Source: CAKUIA01 sp034180465 (GTDB taxonomy: Bacteria > Verrucomicrobiota > Verrucomicrobiia > Opitutales > Intestinicryptomonadaceae). From it: a DNA stretch of 54,884 nucleotides. Under the pieces are notes generated by a model. It saw nothing but the letters and a program-made list of their open reading frames with translations. It did no database searches and was not told the DNA's origin. Made by a program: the position numbers and the translations under genes. Below are positions 33,383 through 42,197 of the stretch, one piece after another (within the stretch, counting starts at the first letter, position 1; every line of letters starts with the position of its first letter). The stretch spans positions 1-54,884 of the forward strand of contig JAXFOH010000011.1 in assembly GCA_034180465.1 (NCBI GenBank), written 5' to 3'.

Positions 33383-35716
33383 ATGGCGTTCGGCACCGAC
33401 TATTATTTAATGTTCGGGCTTACAACTCCGGCTTGGGACAACCTGCCTGCTTCGGAAAAAACGGGCGACAGGGCTTCGGGCAACAATAGCAACTACGCGG
33501 CTGACGCAAACAACTGGTATACCACAAGCGATGTTGCAACCGCAGTTAGGGCAAGCAAAGCTCCCAGAACAGATTCTACTGCAAACGTATTTTTTAACGA
33601 CTATTACACAAGCGAAACCGTTTGGCAGGAAAAGGCTGGCAACAATAACTACGACTTCTTGCAGTTAGAGCAAATGGAGGAAGGCCGCGGCGTTAGGAAA
33701 ATGGTAAATTCTATGCACAATGGCGGCAACTCGTTTTCGGTTGCAAACCTAACGCAGAATTTTACCAATGCGATGTTTACCAGCACAACCTTTACGCTTA
33801 CTACGGCAGACAATAGGTCGGAAGATATTACCAGAAACAACTTTATAGTAAGCGACACGCTAACCCTTAACGGCGCAAAAAATCTTGAAATTACGGGTGT
33901 TGCCGATGCCGTTACAAACGGCTCGCTTAAATACGGCACCAGGGCTTTGGTAGATATTGGCCAAGTTGTTATAAATGCAAACGCTTTCCGTATCTACAAC
34001 TATATACAGGAAACAAGGCTTGGCGTAACCAGAAACGAAGACGGCACATATTCGGTAACCGAAGGCAAAAAGTCGCAAAACAAAAGCACACTAACATTGG
34101 GTAGCACAAACTATAATTCGGCGTCGTACGATATGCCCAATGTATATATTGGCGACATTGTTAACGAAGCCGGGGCTACCGTAAATCTAAACGGCTATAA
34201 TCAAAATTTGGTGGGCACTTTCGAAAACAACGGCACAACAGTTGTTGAAAAAGCCGCCAACTTTATTTTGACAAAAAGCGGCAGCTTTATAAATAACGGC
34301 ACTATTAAATTTGCAGGCGGCGACAACCACAGCCAGTTTGGCTCGTTTACAAACAACGGCACATTTTCTTTTGGGGCAGTTTCTACAACATTTAATTATA
34401 CGGTAGAAGAAGGCGCGCTTTTTGAAAGCAAGGGTTTGCTTTCTATTGGGCAGGGCAACTTTACCGTTAAAGGCACTGCCATTGTAGACGAAACTATTGC
34501 CGACGGAAAAGCCACGGCAAAAAGCTCGTTTGCTTCAAGCGGCGGCACTGTAGACGTGTATGGCACACTTGCTTTAAAGAGCGGCGGCAAAGAACAGGCG
34601 GTTCAAGACAGAGACGGTGTAACCACAGTCCAAGACAAAGACTATGACACAATAAAGTTTTCGAACAATTCCACGCTGAACGTTAAAAACAGCGGCAACC
34701 TTAATGTAACAGGCGGCGTAACTTTCGAAAAAACCGCAGTTAATATAGAAGAGGGCGCAAACTTTTTGGTTGGAACCGAAACTGTAGACGGCATAAAGAG
34801 CGCGGGCACAGTTTTGTTCGGTTCGGGCTCGTCGCTTACAATGCGCGGCACAATGACGCAAAATAGCGGTGCAACAGTGCGCTTTAATGCGGGCAACTAC
34901 ACAATATACGGAACATTCAACCAAAATGCCATAGACCACTTTAACGGCGGCAATGTTGTTTTGGAAAGCGGCGCAACTTGGAATCAAAAAGCGCAAATTT
35001 CAATCAATACGGGCTCGCTTACTGTAAATAGCGGCGCAACATTTAATTCAGACAGCTATTTAACCGTAGGTCCTGAGGGTACGCTTAATATCAATAATTC
35101 CACAACCGCTACGAGCACAATAAAGCTTTCGACAGGCGGTGTGCTAAATGTAAACGAAGGCGGCGCACTTGTTATAAAAGGCAATTTGCAAGACGCGCTG
35201 AATGCTGGGGCTAAAAAAGAACTTACCGTGAACGTTGCGGGCCGCCTGCAGATAGACGGCAATATGACGTTCAACAAATCTACAGCAGAATCATTTGCAA
35301 GCAAAGTTAATATATCGGGCGGCGTTTTTGCCATTAAAGGTGCCGCGACTTTTGGAGGATATTCGGTTGTAGACTTTGCAAGCGGCAAATTCGAATTTGA
35401 TTTGGCTTCGGGTTCTAGCTTGATTTTCTCCGGCAGCGCATCGCTTATGGGCGATATTTTGGCAAGCGATTTTGCCTTTGCCAATTACGAAGACGGTCAA
35501 ACCTACAAATTGATATTCTTCGACGATCCTTCAAAATACAATGCTTCGTTGGAGACCATAAAAGGTACTTTTATAGACTATAACGGCTACAAAGTAACAT
35601 TCGGCGGCGACGACAACACCTTTACCGCCACATTCGAAGTTCCGGAACCATCTACATGGGCGGCAATATTCGGAGCTTTGGCTCTGGCGTTTGCAATCTA
35701 TCGTAGAAGAAAATAA
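33383..35716 (+). CDS. Large PEP-CTERM beta-helical surface protein (autotransporter-like repeats)
   Basis: A 777-residue frame whose 3' end encodes VPEPSTWAAIFGALALAFAI followed by YRRRK: the PEP-CTERM sorting signal (motif, membrane helix, basic tail) processed by exosortase/archaeosortase-type enzymes, probably for surface anchoring. The body is rich in Asn, Gly, Thr and short repeats such as FNNGTI, VNSGATFNS and LNVNEGGAL, typical of parallel beta-helix passenger domains. No signal peptide is in frame: it appears only if the T7 tract upstream (see 33268-33382) is read with a +1 insertion or a -1 frameshift from the ATG at 33333. Therefore the true gene probably spans 33333-35716 with a frameshift. 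Confidence 0.8.
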   Translation: MAFGTDYYLMFGLTTPAWDNLPASEKTGDRASGNNSNYAADANNWYTTSDVATAVRASKAPRTDSTANVFFNDYYTSETVWQEKAGNNNYDFLQLEQMEEGRGVRKMVNSMHNGGNSFSVANLTQNFTNAMFTSTTFTLTTADNRSEDITRNNFIVSDTLTLNGAKNLEITGVADAVTNGSLKYGTRALVDIGQVVINANAFRIYNYIQETRLGVTRNEDGTYSVTEGKKSQNKSTLTLGSTNYNSASYDMPNVYIGDIVNEAGATVNLNGYNQNLVGTFENNGTTVVEKAANFILTKSGSFINNGTIKFAGGDNHSQFGSFTNNGTFSFGAVSTTFNYTVEEGALFESKGLLSIGQGNFTVKGTAIVDETIADGKATAKSSFASSGGTVDVYGTLALKSGGKEQAVQDRDGVTTVQDKDYDTIKFSNNSTLNVKNSGNLNVTGGVTFEKTAVNIEEGANFLVGTETVDGIKSAGTVLFGSGSSLTMRGTMTQNSGATVRFNAGNYTIYGTFNQNAIDHFNGGNVVLESGATWNQKAQISINTGSLTVNSGATFNSDSYLTVGPEGTLNINNSTTATSTIKLSTGGVLNVNEGGALVIKGNLQDALNAGAKKELTVNVAGRLQIDGNMTFNKSTAESFASKVNISGGVFAIKGAATFGGYSVVDFASGKFEFDLASGSSLIFSGSASLMGDILASDFAFANYEDGQTYKLIFFDDPSKYNASLETIKGTFIDYNGYKVTFGGDDNTFTATFEVPEPSTWAAIFGALALAFAIYRRRK

Positions 35717-35742
35717 TTTTATAAATAAGAATGTGAAAATCG

Positions 35743-35773
35743 AAACGAGCCACTTTTATGGCTCGTTTTTTTT
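35743..35773 (+). terminator. Intrinsic terminator after the PEP-CTERM gene
   Basis: Ten-bp stem AAACGAGCCA/TGGCTCGTTT with a six-base loop and a T8 tail (35766-35773). Confidence 0.85.
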
Positions 35774-35870
35774 GTGCGCCGCTAATTGTAGAGAGTATTG
35801 GCTTTGTGCAAATACATTTTTTAATGGACTTTATTCGTAAATACGGAGGTTTTTTATGTCTATGGAGGCA

Positions 35871-35907
35871 AAAAGAGAGCCGCTTGCAATAAAAATTACA
35901 AGCGGCT
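35871..35907 (-). terminator. Intrinsic terminator after cysK
   Basis: Nine-bp stem AGCCGCTTG (35878-35886) / CAAGCGGCT (35899-35907). Read on the minus strand it is followed by CTCTTTTTG, 48 nt after the cysK stop. Confidence 0.7.
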
Positions 35908-35955
35908 TGTTTATGCACCAACACAAATATGTGCCTAAAGATAGGGTATTAATTT

Positions 35956-36876
35956 TTAATCGCTATAAAGCCAGGTAGACAAGTAGCGTGTGCCCGTGTC
36001 GGGAACAATGGCTACAATCTTTTTGCCCGCGTTTTCGGGTTGTTTTGCCAATTCAAGCGCGGCAAAAACTGCGGCTCCCGCCGAGATGCCCGAGTGTATT
36101 CCTTCTTCTTTTGCAAGCCTGCGGGCGATGTCGCCGGCATCGGCATCTTTTACCCTAATTACACCGTCTACAACCGAGCTGTCGTAAATTTTGGGAACAA
36201 AGCCTGCTCCTATGCCCTGAATCTTGTGCGGGCCCGCCTTGCCGCCCGAAAGAACGGGAGAAGTAAAGGGTTCTACAGCATAGATTTTTACCGAGGGTTT
36301 TAAGGGCTTAAGGGCTTCGCCTATGCCGCTAATTGTGCCGCCGGTGCCAACGCCTGCAACAACAATGTCTACAGTCCCGTCGGTATCTTCCCAAATTTCT
36401 CTGCCGGTGGTTAGCCTATGAATTGCCGAGTTTGCAGGGTTTTCGAATTGCTGCGGAATAAAGGCGCCTGAATTTTGCTCTTTTAATTCCAAGGCTTTTT
36501 CTATTGCGCCTTTCATGCCTTTTGCACCATCGGTTAAAACAAGTTCTGCTCCCAAGCTTAGCAGGAATTTGCGGCGTTCAACACTCATTGTTTCAGGCAT
36601 TGTAAGAATAAGTCTATAGCCCTTTACCGCCGAAACCAACGCCAAGCCAATGCCAGTATTGCCGCTGGTAGGTTCTATGATAAGCGCACCCTTTTTTATT
36701 ATGCCCTTTTTTTCGGCATCTTCAATCATTGCAAGGGCTGCCCGATCTTTTACCGAGCCCGACGGGTTAAAGAATTCAAGCTTTGCTAAAACTTCGGCGG
36801 TTGAATTGTTTAGCTTGTTAATTCTAACAAGCGGGGTTTTGCCTACAAGTTCGAGAATGTTGTTGGCTATTTTCAT
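35956..36876 (-). CDS. cysK: Cysteine synthase A (O-acetylserine sulfhydrylase)
   Basis: Makes cysteine from O-acetylserine and sulfide with PLP. The 306 residues contain the PLP lysine K43 in NPSGSVKDRAA, the substrate loop EPTSGNTGIGLA (68-79), and the phosphate-binding GTGGTISG near 176. Length and motifs fit CysK better than CysM, though CysM-like use of thiosulfate is not excluded. A strong AAGGAGA site precedes the ATG by 9 nt, and a good promoter lies upstream on the minus strand. Single-gene unit with its own terminator. Confidence 0.94.
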   Translation of the reverse strand: MKIANNILELVGKTPLVRINKLNNSTAEVLAKLEFFNPSGSVKDRAALAMIEDAEKKGIIKKGALIIEPTSGNTGIGLALVSAVKGYRLILTMPETMSVERRKFLLSLGAELVLTDGAKGMKGAIEKALELKEQNSGAFIPQQFENPANSAIHRLTTGREIWEDTDGTVDIVVAGVGTGGTISGIGEALKPLKPSVKIYAVEPFTSPVLSGGKAGPHKIQGIGAGFVPKIYDSSVVDGVIRVKDADAGDIARRLAKEEGIHSGISAGAAVFAALELAKQPENAGKKIVAIVPDTGTRYLSTWLYSD

Positions 36877-36901
36877 TTTTTAATATCTCCTTGTTTGGTA
36901 G

Positions 36902-36930
36902 TGTTTATGTTTTAAATTTAAGGCTGTCAA
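36902..36930 (-). promoter_or_regulatory. Promoter of cysK
   Basis: Minus-strand TTGACA (36930-36925), 17-bp spacer, TAAACA (36907-36902): the best sigma-70-type match in the window. The transcription start would fall near 36895, leaving a short leader with the AAGGAGA ribosome-binding site. Confidence 0.6.
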
Positions 36931-37119
36931 TTTGCGTTTTTGCCTTGTTTTATATATGCCAAAACGTTTGCAAAATCGTAAATTTAGCCCAAGTTTTAAT
37001 TTTTATAAGCCTATGATTTTATTCTCTACCAAATTTGTCAAGTATAAATTCAAAAAATTTTTCGGAGAAATCAAACCTTGCAAATTTCGGCATAAAGTAA
37101 AAGAATTTCGGCTTTTATT

Positions 37120-37449
37120 ATGATATTGTTGTCCTGGATATTTTTATTTATAGCGGGCTTTTTGGAAGTATCTTGGGTTGTTTGCCTAAAATACTCCGAA
37201 AACTTTACAAAGCTTTGTCCTTCGGTGGGAATGGTTGTTAGTATTGTTTCGAGCTTTTTGCTTTTGAATTTGGCGATACGCTATTTGCCCGTTGGGGTTT
37301 CCTACGCCATATGGACGGGTATGGGCGCGGCGGGCGCGGTAATTGCGGGTATCTTGCTTTTTAACGAGCCCTCAAACTTTTTGCAGATATTTTTTCTTTC
37401 GCTAATAATTATAGGCATTGTGGGCATTAGCCTTATCTCGCAACACTAG
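37120..37449 (+). CDS. Small multidrug resistance transporter, SugE/Gdx type
   Basis: A 109-residue protein with four transmembrane helices, which works as an antiparallel dimer exchanging substrate for protons. Glu16 in TM1 is the central coupling residue. The sequence around it (FLEVSWVVCLKY), with PVGVSYAIWTGMGAAGAVIAG in TM3, resembles the Gdx/SugE guanidinium-exporter subtype more than EmrE/QacE. No ykkC-type guanidine riboswitch is recognisable in the 243 nt upstream, and no strong ribosome-binding site precedes the ATG. The substrate is therefore an inference from the family. Confidence 0.85.
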   Translation: MILLSWIFLFIAGFLEVSWVVCLKYSENFTKLCPSVGMVVSIVSSFLLLNLAIRYLPVGVSYAIWTGMGAAGAVIAGILLFNEPSNFLQIFFLSLIIIGIVGISLISQH

Positions 37450-37520
37450 CTGTAAGTAGAAAAATTTTGCTTGAATATTTTTTGCATTGCAGCATAAATA
37501 TAGGTTCACATTTAAAAATT

Positions 37521-37594
37521 CGAGGCGTAGCTTAGCCTGGTAGAGCGCTACGTTCGGGACGTAGAGGCCGGTGGTTCGAATCCACTCGCCTCGA
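37521..37594 (+). tRNA. tRNA-Pro (anticodon CGG)
   Basis: A complete cloverleaf: acceptor CGAGGCG/CGCCTCG, D-arm GCTT/GAGC, anticodon stem CTACG/CGTAG with loop TTCGGGA, variable AGGCC, and T-arm GGTGG-TTCGAAT-CCACT. The 3' CCA is not encoded. A candidate promoter upstream has TTGAAT and TAAATA 18 bp apart. It is followed at once by a bidirectional terminator. Confidence 0.95.
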
Positions 37595-37608
37595 CTTTTT
37601 AAAAAAAT

Positions 37609-37639
37609 AAACCGCAGTTTTTTAACTGCGGTTTTTTTT
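37609..37639. terminator. Bidirectional terminator between tRNA-Pro and the GH78 gene
   Basis: Eleven-bp stem AAACCGCAGTT (37609-37619) / AACTGCGGTTT (37624-37634) with a TTTT loop, T8 tail on the plus side and A-rich flank on the other, so it can serve both the tRNA and the convergent GH78 gene. Confidence 0.88.
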
Positions 37640-37659
37640 GTGTTTATTGCAAAGCCGTT

Positions 37660-40065
37660 TTATTTGGTTTGTGTTATGGAATCGGGCAAAGTTAATTTTG
37701 CCTTCCCGTTTTGTATATCTACCCTAATTTTGCCGTTGGGGGTAGGATATACAATTTTTGCATTGTCGATAAATGTTGCGGGTTTAAAGCTTACGCTTTT
37801 CCAGCCCGCCGATGTTTGACGTACGCCGCCAATAATTCTCGGCAGCATAAATGCGGGGTGCGCCGTCCATGCGTGCGAGCGCGAGCTTGAAGAAATAGGG
37901 TACCCTTCAAAAGTTCCGCCGTATTCTGCCATAATGTCCCAATTTCGCATATAAAAGTCGTATATATCCTTTGCGTATTTGCCCTGTTCGTCCAGCACCT
38001 GCAAAAGGTATACAACCCAAAAAGACGATGGCACCGGTTTGTCGCGCTTTGCGTTGTATTCCCTTACGGGAGTTTTTTCTCTTACAAAGGGTAGCAGAAT
38101 TTCGTTTAAGGCTTTTTCGAAATTAAAGCCCTTTATGTTGCACATTTTTGCCAAGGTTTGCGCGTGTATGCCGCACTTTTCGTTTAGAGTTTTGTCGGGC
38201 AAAATGCCGTCGTGTATAAGTCCGTTTTTGTCCAGCAGGTTTGCTATAATTGCCGTTTCGTGTTTTATGGCGCGCTCGGCAAACATTTTGGCGTCGTCTT
38301 TAAAGCCGTTTTCCTCGCAAAGCTGCTGCATTTTTTGCATTGCATACAAATAAAGCAAATTGTATACGGCAGGGTTGCCGTTTTTTTGTATGGGCGACCA
38401 ATCCAAAAACAGCCAGTAGCGTTTATCGAATTTTAAAAGGCCGTTTGTGCCGAACTGCCCGTTAAAGTAGTTTAAAATGCCCATGACGGTGTCGCGGTGT
38501 GCTATATATGCTTCGGCGTTGCCCGTCTGCCAATAGTGGTCGTACAGCGTTAAAATCCATATTAGCGAAAAGTCTGGCAAAATGCAGGTGTGCGCCATTG
38601 TGGGGGCGTGCCCGTAGGTTAGTCCGTTGGGTAAAGTCTGTTGCGACAATATGTTTATGCCCCTTCTTAAAAGGCGTGCATCGCCCGAAATAAAGAATGT
38701 GTTCCACGCCTGCACGCGGGCGTCGCCCCACCATTGCGCCTGTTCGCGGTAGGGGGTGTCTACATAACCGTCCATTGCGCAGCAACGCTGGGTGTGCACC
38801 GAAGCTTTCCAAATATCGTTTGCAAGCTTGTCGGAACATTCAAAAACGCCCTCGCTGCCCAGAGGGTAGTTCGACCACCTAAGCGAAGGCGTAATCGAAA
38901 GGTTTGAATTGTTGTTTTTGCGCACCCTAATTTCCATATACCTAAAGCCGCAAATCGAGAAAAACTCGTGCTCGTTTAAGCCCTTTTTGCATATAAGCCT
39001 GTTCGAAACCGCGGGTTTGCTGTGCGTTTTATAGCGGTTGTCTATGTTGAAATTTTCGTCGATTTTTTCGCTTAAAACCATATCTACAATTTCGCCGCCA
39101 TCTGCATTTTCTATTTTCAGAATAGGCGTGCCTACAACTGTTTTGCCGAAGTCGATAATGTACGAGCTAAATTCGCCCTGAGGATTTTTTGCAACGTCTA
39201 TTTTTGGGGCGTTTTCGGTCTTTATAAAGCCGTTGTGTTTTTCCAAATCGTAAAGCTCGCAAATGTTGCGGAATGTGTCGCTTTCGGTTAGCGTTTTGCC
39301 CTTTGCCTTTGCCAAAAGGGTAAAGCTTGTAATTATGTTTGTGTCGCACATAGGCGTTCCGCGCGCCTGAAGGTTGTAGTATGGCATTGCGTTGTAGGCG
39401 CGGTCGCCCTCGGCCTTGCCCCAGTTTGAATCGTCGTAATCCAAACTTTGCCAGCCAATTTGGGCCTTATTCATATCAAAATGTTCTTGGTAGTTTAGCT
39501 GCAGAGACTGCGTTACGCTGTCTCTATAATTTGCATTTTCGCGTATGCACTTTGTTTTTGGCACACACGAAACAGTTTTGGTTTTGCCGTCGGTTTCCAG
39601 CGCAAAAATTACGCCCGCATTTGCCTGGTGTACATATGAAAAGGTGCTTTTGCCCGAGTTGTAGGCGCGTATGGCAATAAGGTTTTTGCCCATTTTTAAA
39701 TACGGCAAAACGTCTATTTCGTCGTAGCTATAGTGTTCGTGCATGGCACGGGCGGGGCCGCGGTTTACATATTTGCCGTTTATATACAGCATATATTGCT
39801 GGTCGGCACTGATGTATAAAATCGCCTTTTCGGGCAATTTGCCCAATTCGAAGGCATGCCTAAAAAGCGCGTAGCTATTGTGAATGTCGTACCAGCTTGC
39901 AGGATACGGCCACAGCCAGCGCGCCTGTTTTAACGCTTGCGGAATGTGCGCAAAAGTTTCTTCTGTTTCAGCTTGCACTTTCGGATTTGCGTAAAGCGAA
40001 GTTACCCCCATTGCAGCCGCAAACAAAGCTGCGGCAAAAGTAAATATACGTCTTTTCATATTCAT
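37660..40065 (-). CDS. Secreted alpha-L-rhamnosidase, GH78-type
   Basis: Predicted to release L-rhamnose from glycans by inverting hydrolysis. I start at the ATG at 40065 (MNMKRRIFTFAAALFAAAMG), giving 801 residues with a signal peptide ending near SLYANPK; the longer open frame uses a TTG at 40092. Beta-sandwich domains come first (ISADQQYMLYINGKYVNRGP near residue 95), then the (alpha/alpha)6 catalytic barrel with DGYVDTPYREQAQWWGDARVQ, where GH78 enzymes carry catalytic acids, and a C-terminal beta-sandwich with PNGKIRVDI. Next to a lyase-type gene and a LacI regulator, it belongs to a small polysaccharide locus. Confidence 0.85.
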   Translation of the reverse strand: MNMKRRIFTFAAALFAAAMGVTSLYANPKVQAETEETFAHIPQALKQARWLWPYPASWYDIHNSYALFRHAFELGKLPEKAILYISADQQYMLYINGKYVNRGPARAMHEHYSYDEIDVLPYLKMGKNLIAIRAYNSGKSTFSYVHQANAGVIFALETDGKTKTVSCVPKTKCIRENANYRDSVTQSLQLNYQEHFDMNKAQIGWQSLDYDDSNWGKAEGDRAYNAMPYYNLQARGTPMCDTNIITSFTLLAKAKGKTLTESDTFRNICELYDLEKHNGFIKTENAPKIDVAKNPQGEFSSYIIDFGKTVVGTPILKIENADGGEIVDMVLSEKIDENFNIDNRYKTHSKPAVSNRLICKKGLNEHEFFSICGFRYMEIRVRKNNNSNLSITPSLRWSNYPLGSEGVFECSDKLANDIWKASVHTQRCCAMDGYVDTPYREQAQWWGDARVQAWNTFFISGDARLLRRGINILSQQTLPNGLTYGHAPTMAHTCILPDFSLIWILTLYDHYWQTGNAEAYIAHRDTVMGILNYFNGQFGTNGLLKFDKRYWLFLDWSPIQKNGNPAVYNLLYLYAMQKMQQLCEENGFKDDAKMFAERAIKHETAIIANLLDKNGLIHDGILPDKTLNEKCGIHAQTLAKMCNIKGFNFEKALNEILLPFVREKTPVREYNAKRDKPVPSSFWVVYLLQVLDEQGKYAKDIYDFYMRNWDIMAEYGGTFEGYPISSSSRSHAWTAHPAFMLPRIIGGVRQTSAGWKSVSFKPATFIDNAKIVYPTPNGKIRVDIQNGKAKLTLPDSITQTK

Positions 40066-40116
40066 ACACTGAAAATTAAAATAATTAAGCAAATTTCTGT
40101 CAAAAAAAAATCAACA

Positions 40117-40146
40117 AAAAAGGCGCAAAACCCAAAGGTATTGCGC
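40117..40146 (-). terminator. Terminator after the heparinase-like gene
   Basis: Stem GCGCAA/TTGCGC (40123-40128 and 40141-40146) with 12-base loop; on the minus strand it is followed by CCTTTTTTG. It separates the heparinase-like gene from the downstream GH78 gene, so the two may be separate transcripts. Confidence 0.65.
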
Positions 40147-40169
40147 ACTTTTTATTGTTTTAAGCAAAA

Positions 40170-42098
40170 CTAGTTTAAAAGCGTAATTTCGGTTTTAATT
40201 ACCGCTGTTTGGCCTTTCTTTACCGTGCTTTTAAAGCCTGTTAAAAAGTAGTTGTCCAAAAAGTAGTCTTTCGGGTTTGTCGGTTTTCGATCGAACATTT
40301 CGGGCTTTGTATTTGCGTTAGAAGTTGCCGAAATTTTAAGCGTTTTATTGTCCCTTTTCAAAAAAATAGAATCTTTTCCCATTTTAACTTCGGCTTGGGT
40401 TGGTATGCAAAATGCAACTTCGGCGTCTTTTTGCGCGGGGGCTTTTATAGTATCTACAATTTCTATTTTTTTATTGTCGATTAGCTTTATTGCGCGCGTT
40501 GCTTTTTCTACTTCGGGCGCAAGGGGGGCTGTTAGGTCTATTAAAACTCCGCGGCAAGCGGCATTGTCTATCTTGCCTACAATGGGGGCTTTTGCATAAA
40601 CATTGTGCACTTTGCCATTTACCGTAAGGGTAGAGTGCGAAGAATTTGTGTACCTAATAAGACGCCATCTTTCGGAATCTTGTTTTTTGTCCCAAAGGTT
40701 AATCTTGTTTTTTTCCATCATCTGGTAGGGCAAAATTGCAATGTCGCTTACAAAGCGGTTTTCGCCTATATCCAAAACAAAAGAGCCTGTGTCGGCGTGG
40801 CCGTGGTTGTTTGCGTCCATGCCGGCCTTTATGCCCATAAATACGGGTTGGCCGCCAAGAGAGCCTCTAATTAGCGCGATAGAGCAGGGTCCCAAGCCTA
40901 TTTTAAAGGGCGTAGATTTTTCTGGGATTTTATCAAAATCAACTGCGGCTATGTCGTCCATAAAAAGAGGCAGCAACCTTGCAAACGAAGTTTTTACTGT
41001 AATGCCGTGTTCGCCAACGCTTTTGGGGTCTTTAATTGCTTCCTTTATAGGCGACAACACGCCCAAGTTGTTTGACCTGTTTGCAAACCAAAAAATTGCA
41101 CTTGAAATTTGGCAGTTTTCGGTAGCGTCGCTAAAATTAAAGATTTTGCCCGTGTGCGACATTCCCAAAGTTTCGTATTCTGCCGATTCCAAAAATCCTT
41201 GCGCTTTTGAAAGCCCGAAATCTTTGCCGAAAACTCGTTCGAGCGCCTTAATGTGTAAAACCTGAAAGCTCGTGCCAAAATCCCAATAAGCCAAACCTTC
41301 GGGGTACACGCCGTCGGGAGCGTAGTTGTCTAAAGTTAGCATCGGGGCGTTGGTGCATTTTCTTAATATTTCTTTGGTTAAAGCCTCGTCTTTTTCGAAT
41401 ACGCAAATGGCGGTTGCAATCATTGCAGAGCTGCAAACCTGATTCCAATTGTCTCTTAGCTTGTATACATATTTGCGCACAAGGGCCCTTTTTAACGCCT
41501 TTTCTATAAGGGCCGTTTCTACCGCCTTTCTTGTTTCGGGCTTAATATCGTTATAAAGGGCGTCGTAGCCAATGCTAAGGGCAAGAGCCATTTCGGCTGT
41601 GTCTAAAAAGTGGCGGTCGTTAAAATCCTTAAACGATGCGCTGTTAAGCATTTCCCTTTCGGCCGCCGCCAAAAATATTGGGTTTTTTGTGAACTTATAG
41701 GCGTAGGCATGCAATGCAATGCGCCTTAAAAATTCGCGGGATATGCTTAAAATACGCCTGCCCGAAGCGTCCAGCTTGTATTCCAGTTTGGGGGCGTTTA
41801 GGTGCTCTTTTGCCGATTTAATTATTTGGTTGTGGTAGCGGTTTGCAACGTTGTTTGTTTTTATCGAATTTTTAATGAAATCTATTTCGCTTTCTTTAAA
41901 GAAAATTCTGGGGTGGCCTTTAATCTTCGAAAAGTCAAAGTCGCCGTCGTTTAGTGCCTGCGGGGCGTTTTGCGTTTCGGCGGGTTGCTCTATCTCTGCA
42001 AATTTCGCGCAGGTGTTTTTGTCGTTTTCTACTGTCGCGCATGTGCACGAAATTAAAAGCGAAGATAAAATCCCCAATATACATGCAATGTTTCTCAT
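40170..42098 (-). CDS. Heparinase II/III-family lipoprotein, probable polysaccharide lyase
   Basis: Predicted to cleave uronic acid-containing polysaccharide by beta-elimination. The ATG at 42098 gives a lipoprotein signal peptide with lipobox LLISC (Cys18), preferable to the frame's earlier start at 42134; the mature protein would be membrane-anchored. The N-terminal (alpha/alpha) toroid starts HPRIFFKESEIDFIK and includes DNWNQVCSSAMIATAI. The C-terminal beta-sheet domain has NNHGHADTGSFVLDIGENRFV, the conserved His/Asp stretch of the heparinase II/III superfamily. Substrate (heparin, ulvan, alginate or pectin-type) cannot be told by eye. Divergent from the LacI-type regulator. Confidence 0.82.
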   Translation of the reverse strand: MRNIACILGILSSLLISCTCATVENDKNTCAKFAEIEQPAETQNAPQALNDGDFDFSKIKGHPRIFFKESEIDFIKNSIKTNNVANRYHNQIIKSAKEHLNAPKLEYKLDASGRRILSISREFLRRIALHAYAYKFTKNPIFLAAAEREMLNSASFKDFNDRHFLDTAEMALALSIGYDALYNDIKPETRKAVETALIEKALKRALVRKYVYKLRDNWNQVCSSAMIATAICVFEKDEALTKEILRKCTNAPMLTLDNYAPDGVYPEGLAYWDFGTSFQVLHIKALERVFGKDFGLSKAQGFLESAEYETLGMSHTGKIFNFSDATENCQISSAIFWFANRSNNLGVLSPIKEAIKDPKSVGEHGITVKTSFARLLPLFMDDIAAVDFDKIPEKSTPFKIGLGPCSIALIRGSLGGQPVFMGIKAGMDANNHGHADTGSFVLDIGENRFVSDIAILPYQMMEKNKINLWDKKQDSERWRLIRYTNSSHSTLTVNGKVHNVYAKAPIVGKIDNAACRGVLIDLTAPLAPEVEKATRAIKLIDNKKIEIVDTIKAPAQKDAEVAFCIPTQAEVKMGKDSIFLKRDNKTLKISATSNANTKPEMFDRKPTNPKDYFLDNYFLTGFKSTVKKGQTAVIKTEITLLN

Positions 42099-42145
42099 AA
42101 ATAAAAGTTTTTTGTTTTTCGCGCGACTTGTCAAAAACTTTTTAC

Positions 42146-42174
42146 TTGCCTTAGTTAACGATAATTAGGATAAC
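42146..42174 (+). promoter_or_regulatory. Promoter with LacI-type operator in the spacer
   Basis: TTGCCT (42146-42151), 17-bp spacer, GATAAC (42169-42174) forms a candidate promoter for the regulator gene. The spacer is filled by the pseudo-palindrome TAGTTAAC-GATAATTA (42152-42167), with a central CG and 6 of 8 half-site positions matching, as in LacI-family operators. A minus-strand TTGACA for the divergent lyase gene (42134-42129) lies 18 bp away. The arrangement suggests autoregulation and control of the lyase. Confidence 0.5.
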
Positions 42175-42197
42175 TTGTTGTGATAACGAAAAAGAAA

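Noticed and set aside
35856..35978. Small plus-strand frame of 40 codons with GGAGG upstream
   Set aside because: It overlaps the cysK end antisense and contains the cysK terminator hairpin; composition is unremarkable, so it is more likely chance.
36877..37119. Guanidine (ykkC-type) riboswitch before the SugE/Gdx-type gene
   Set aside because: I looked for the conserved riboswitch motifs and saw none; only AT-rich DNA and the cysK promoter are there.
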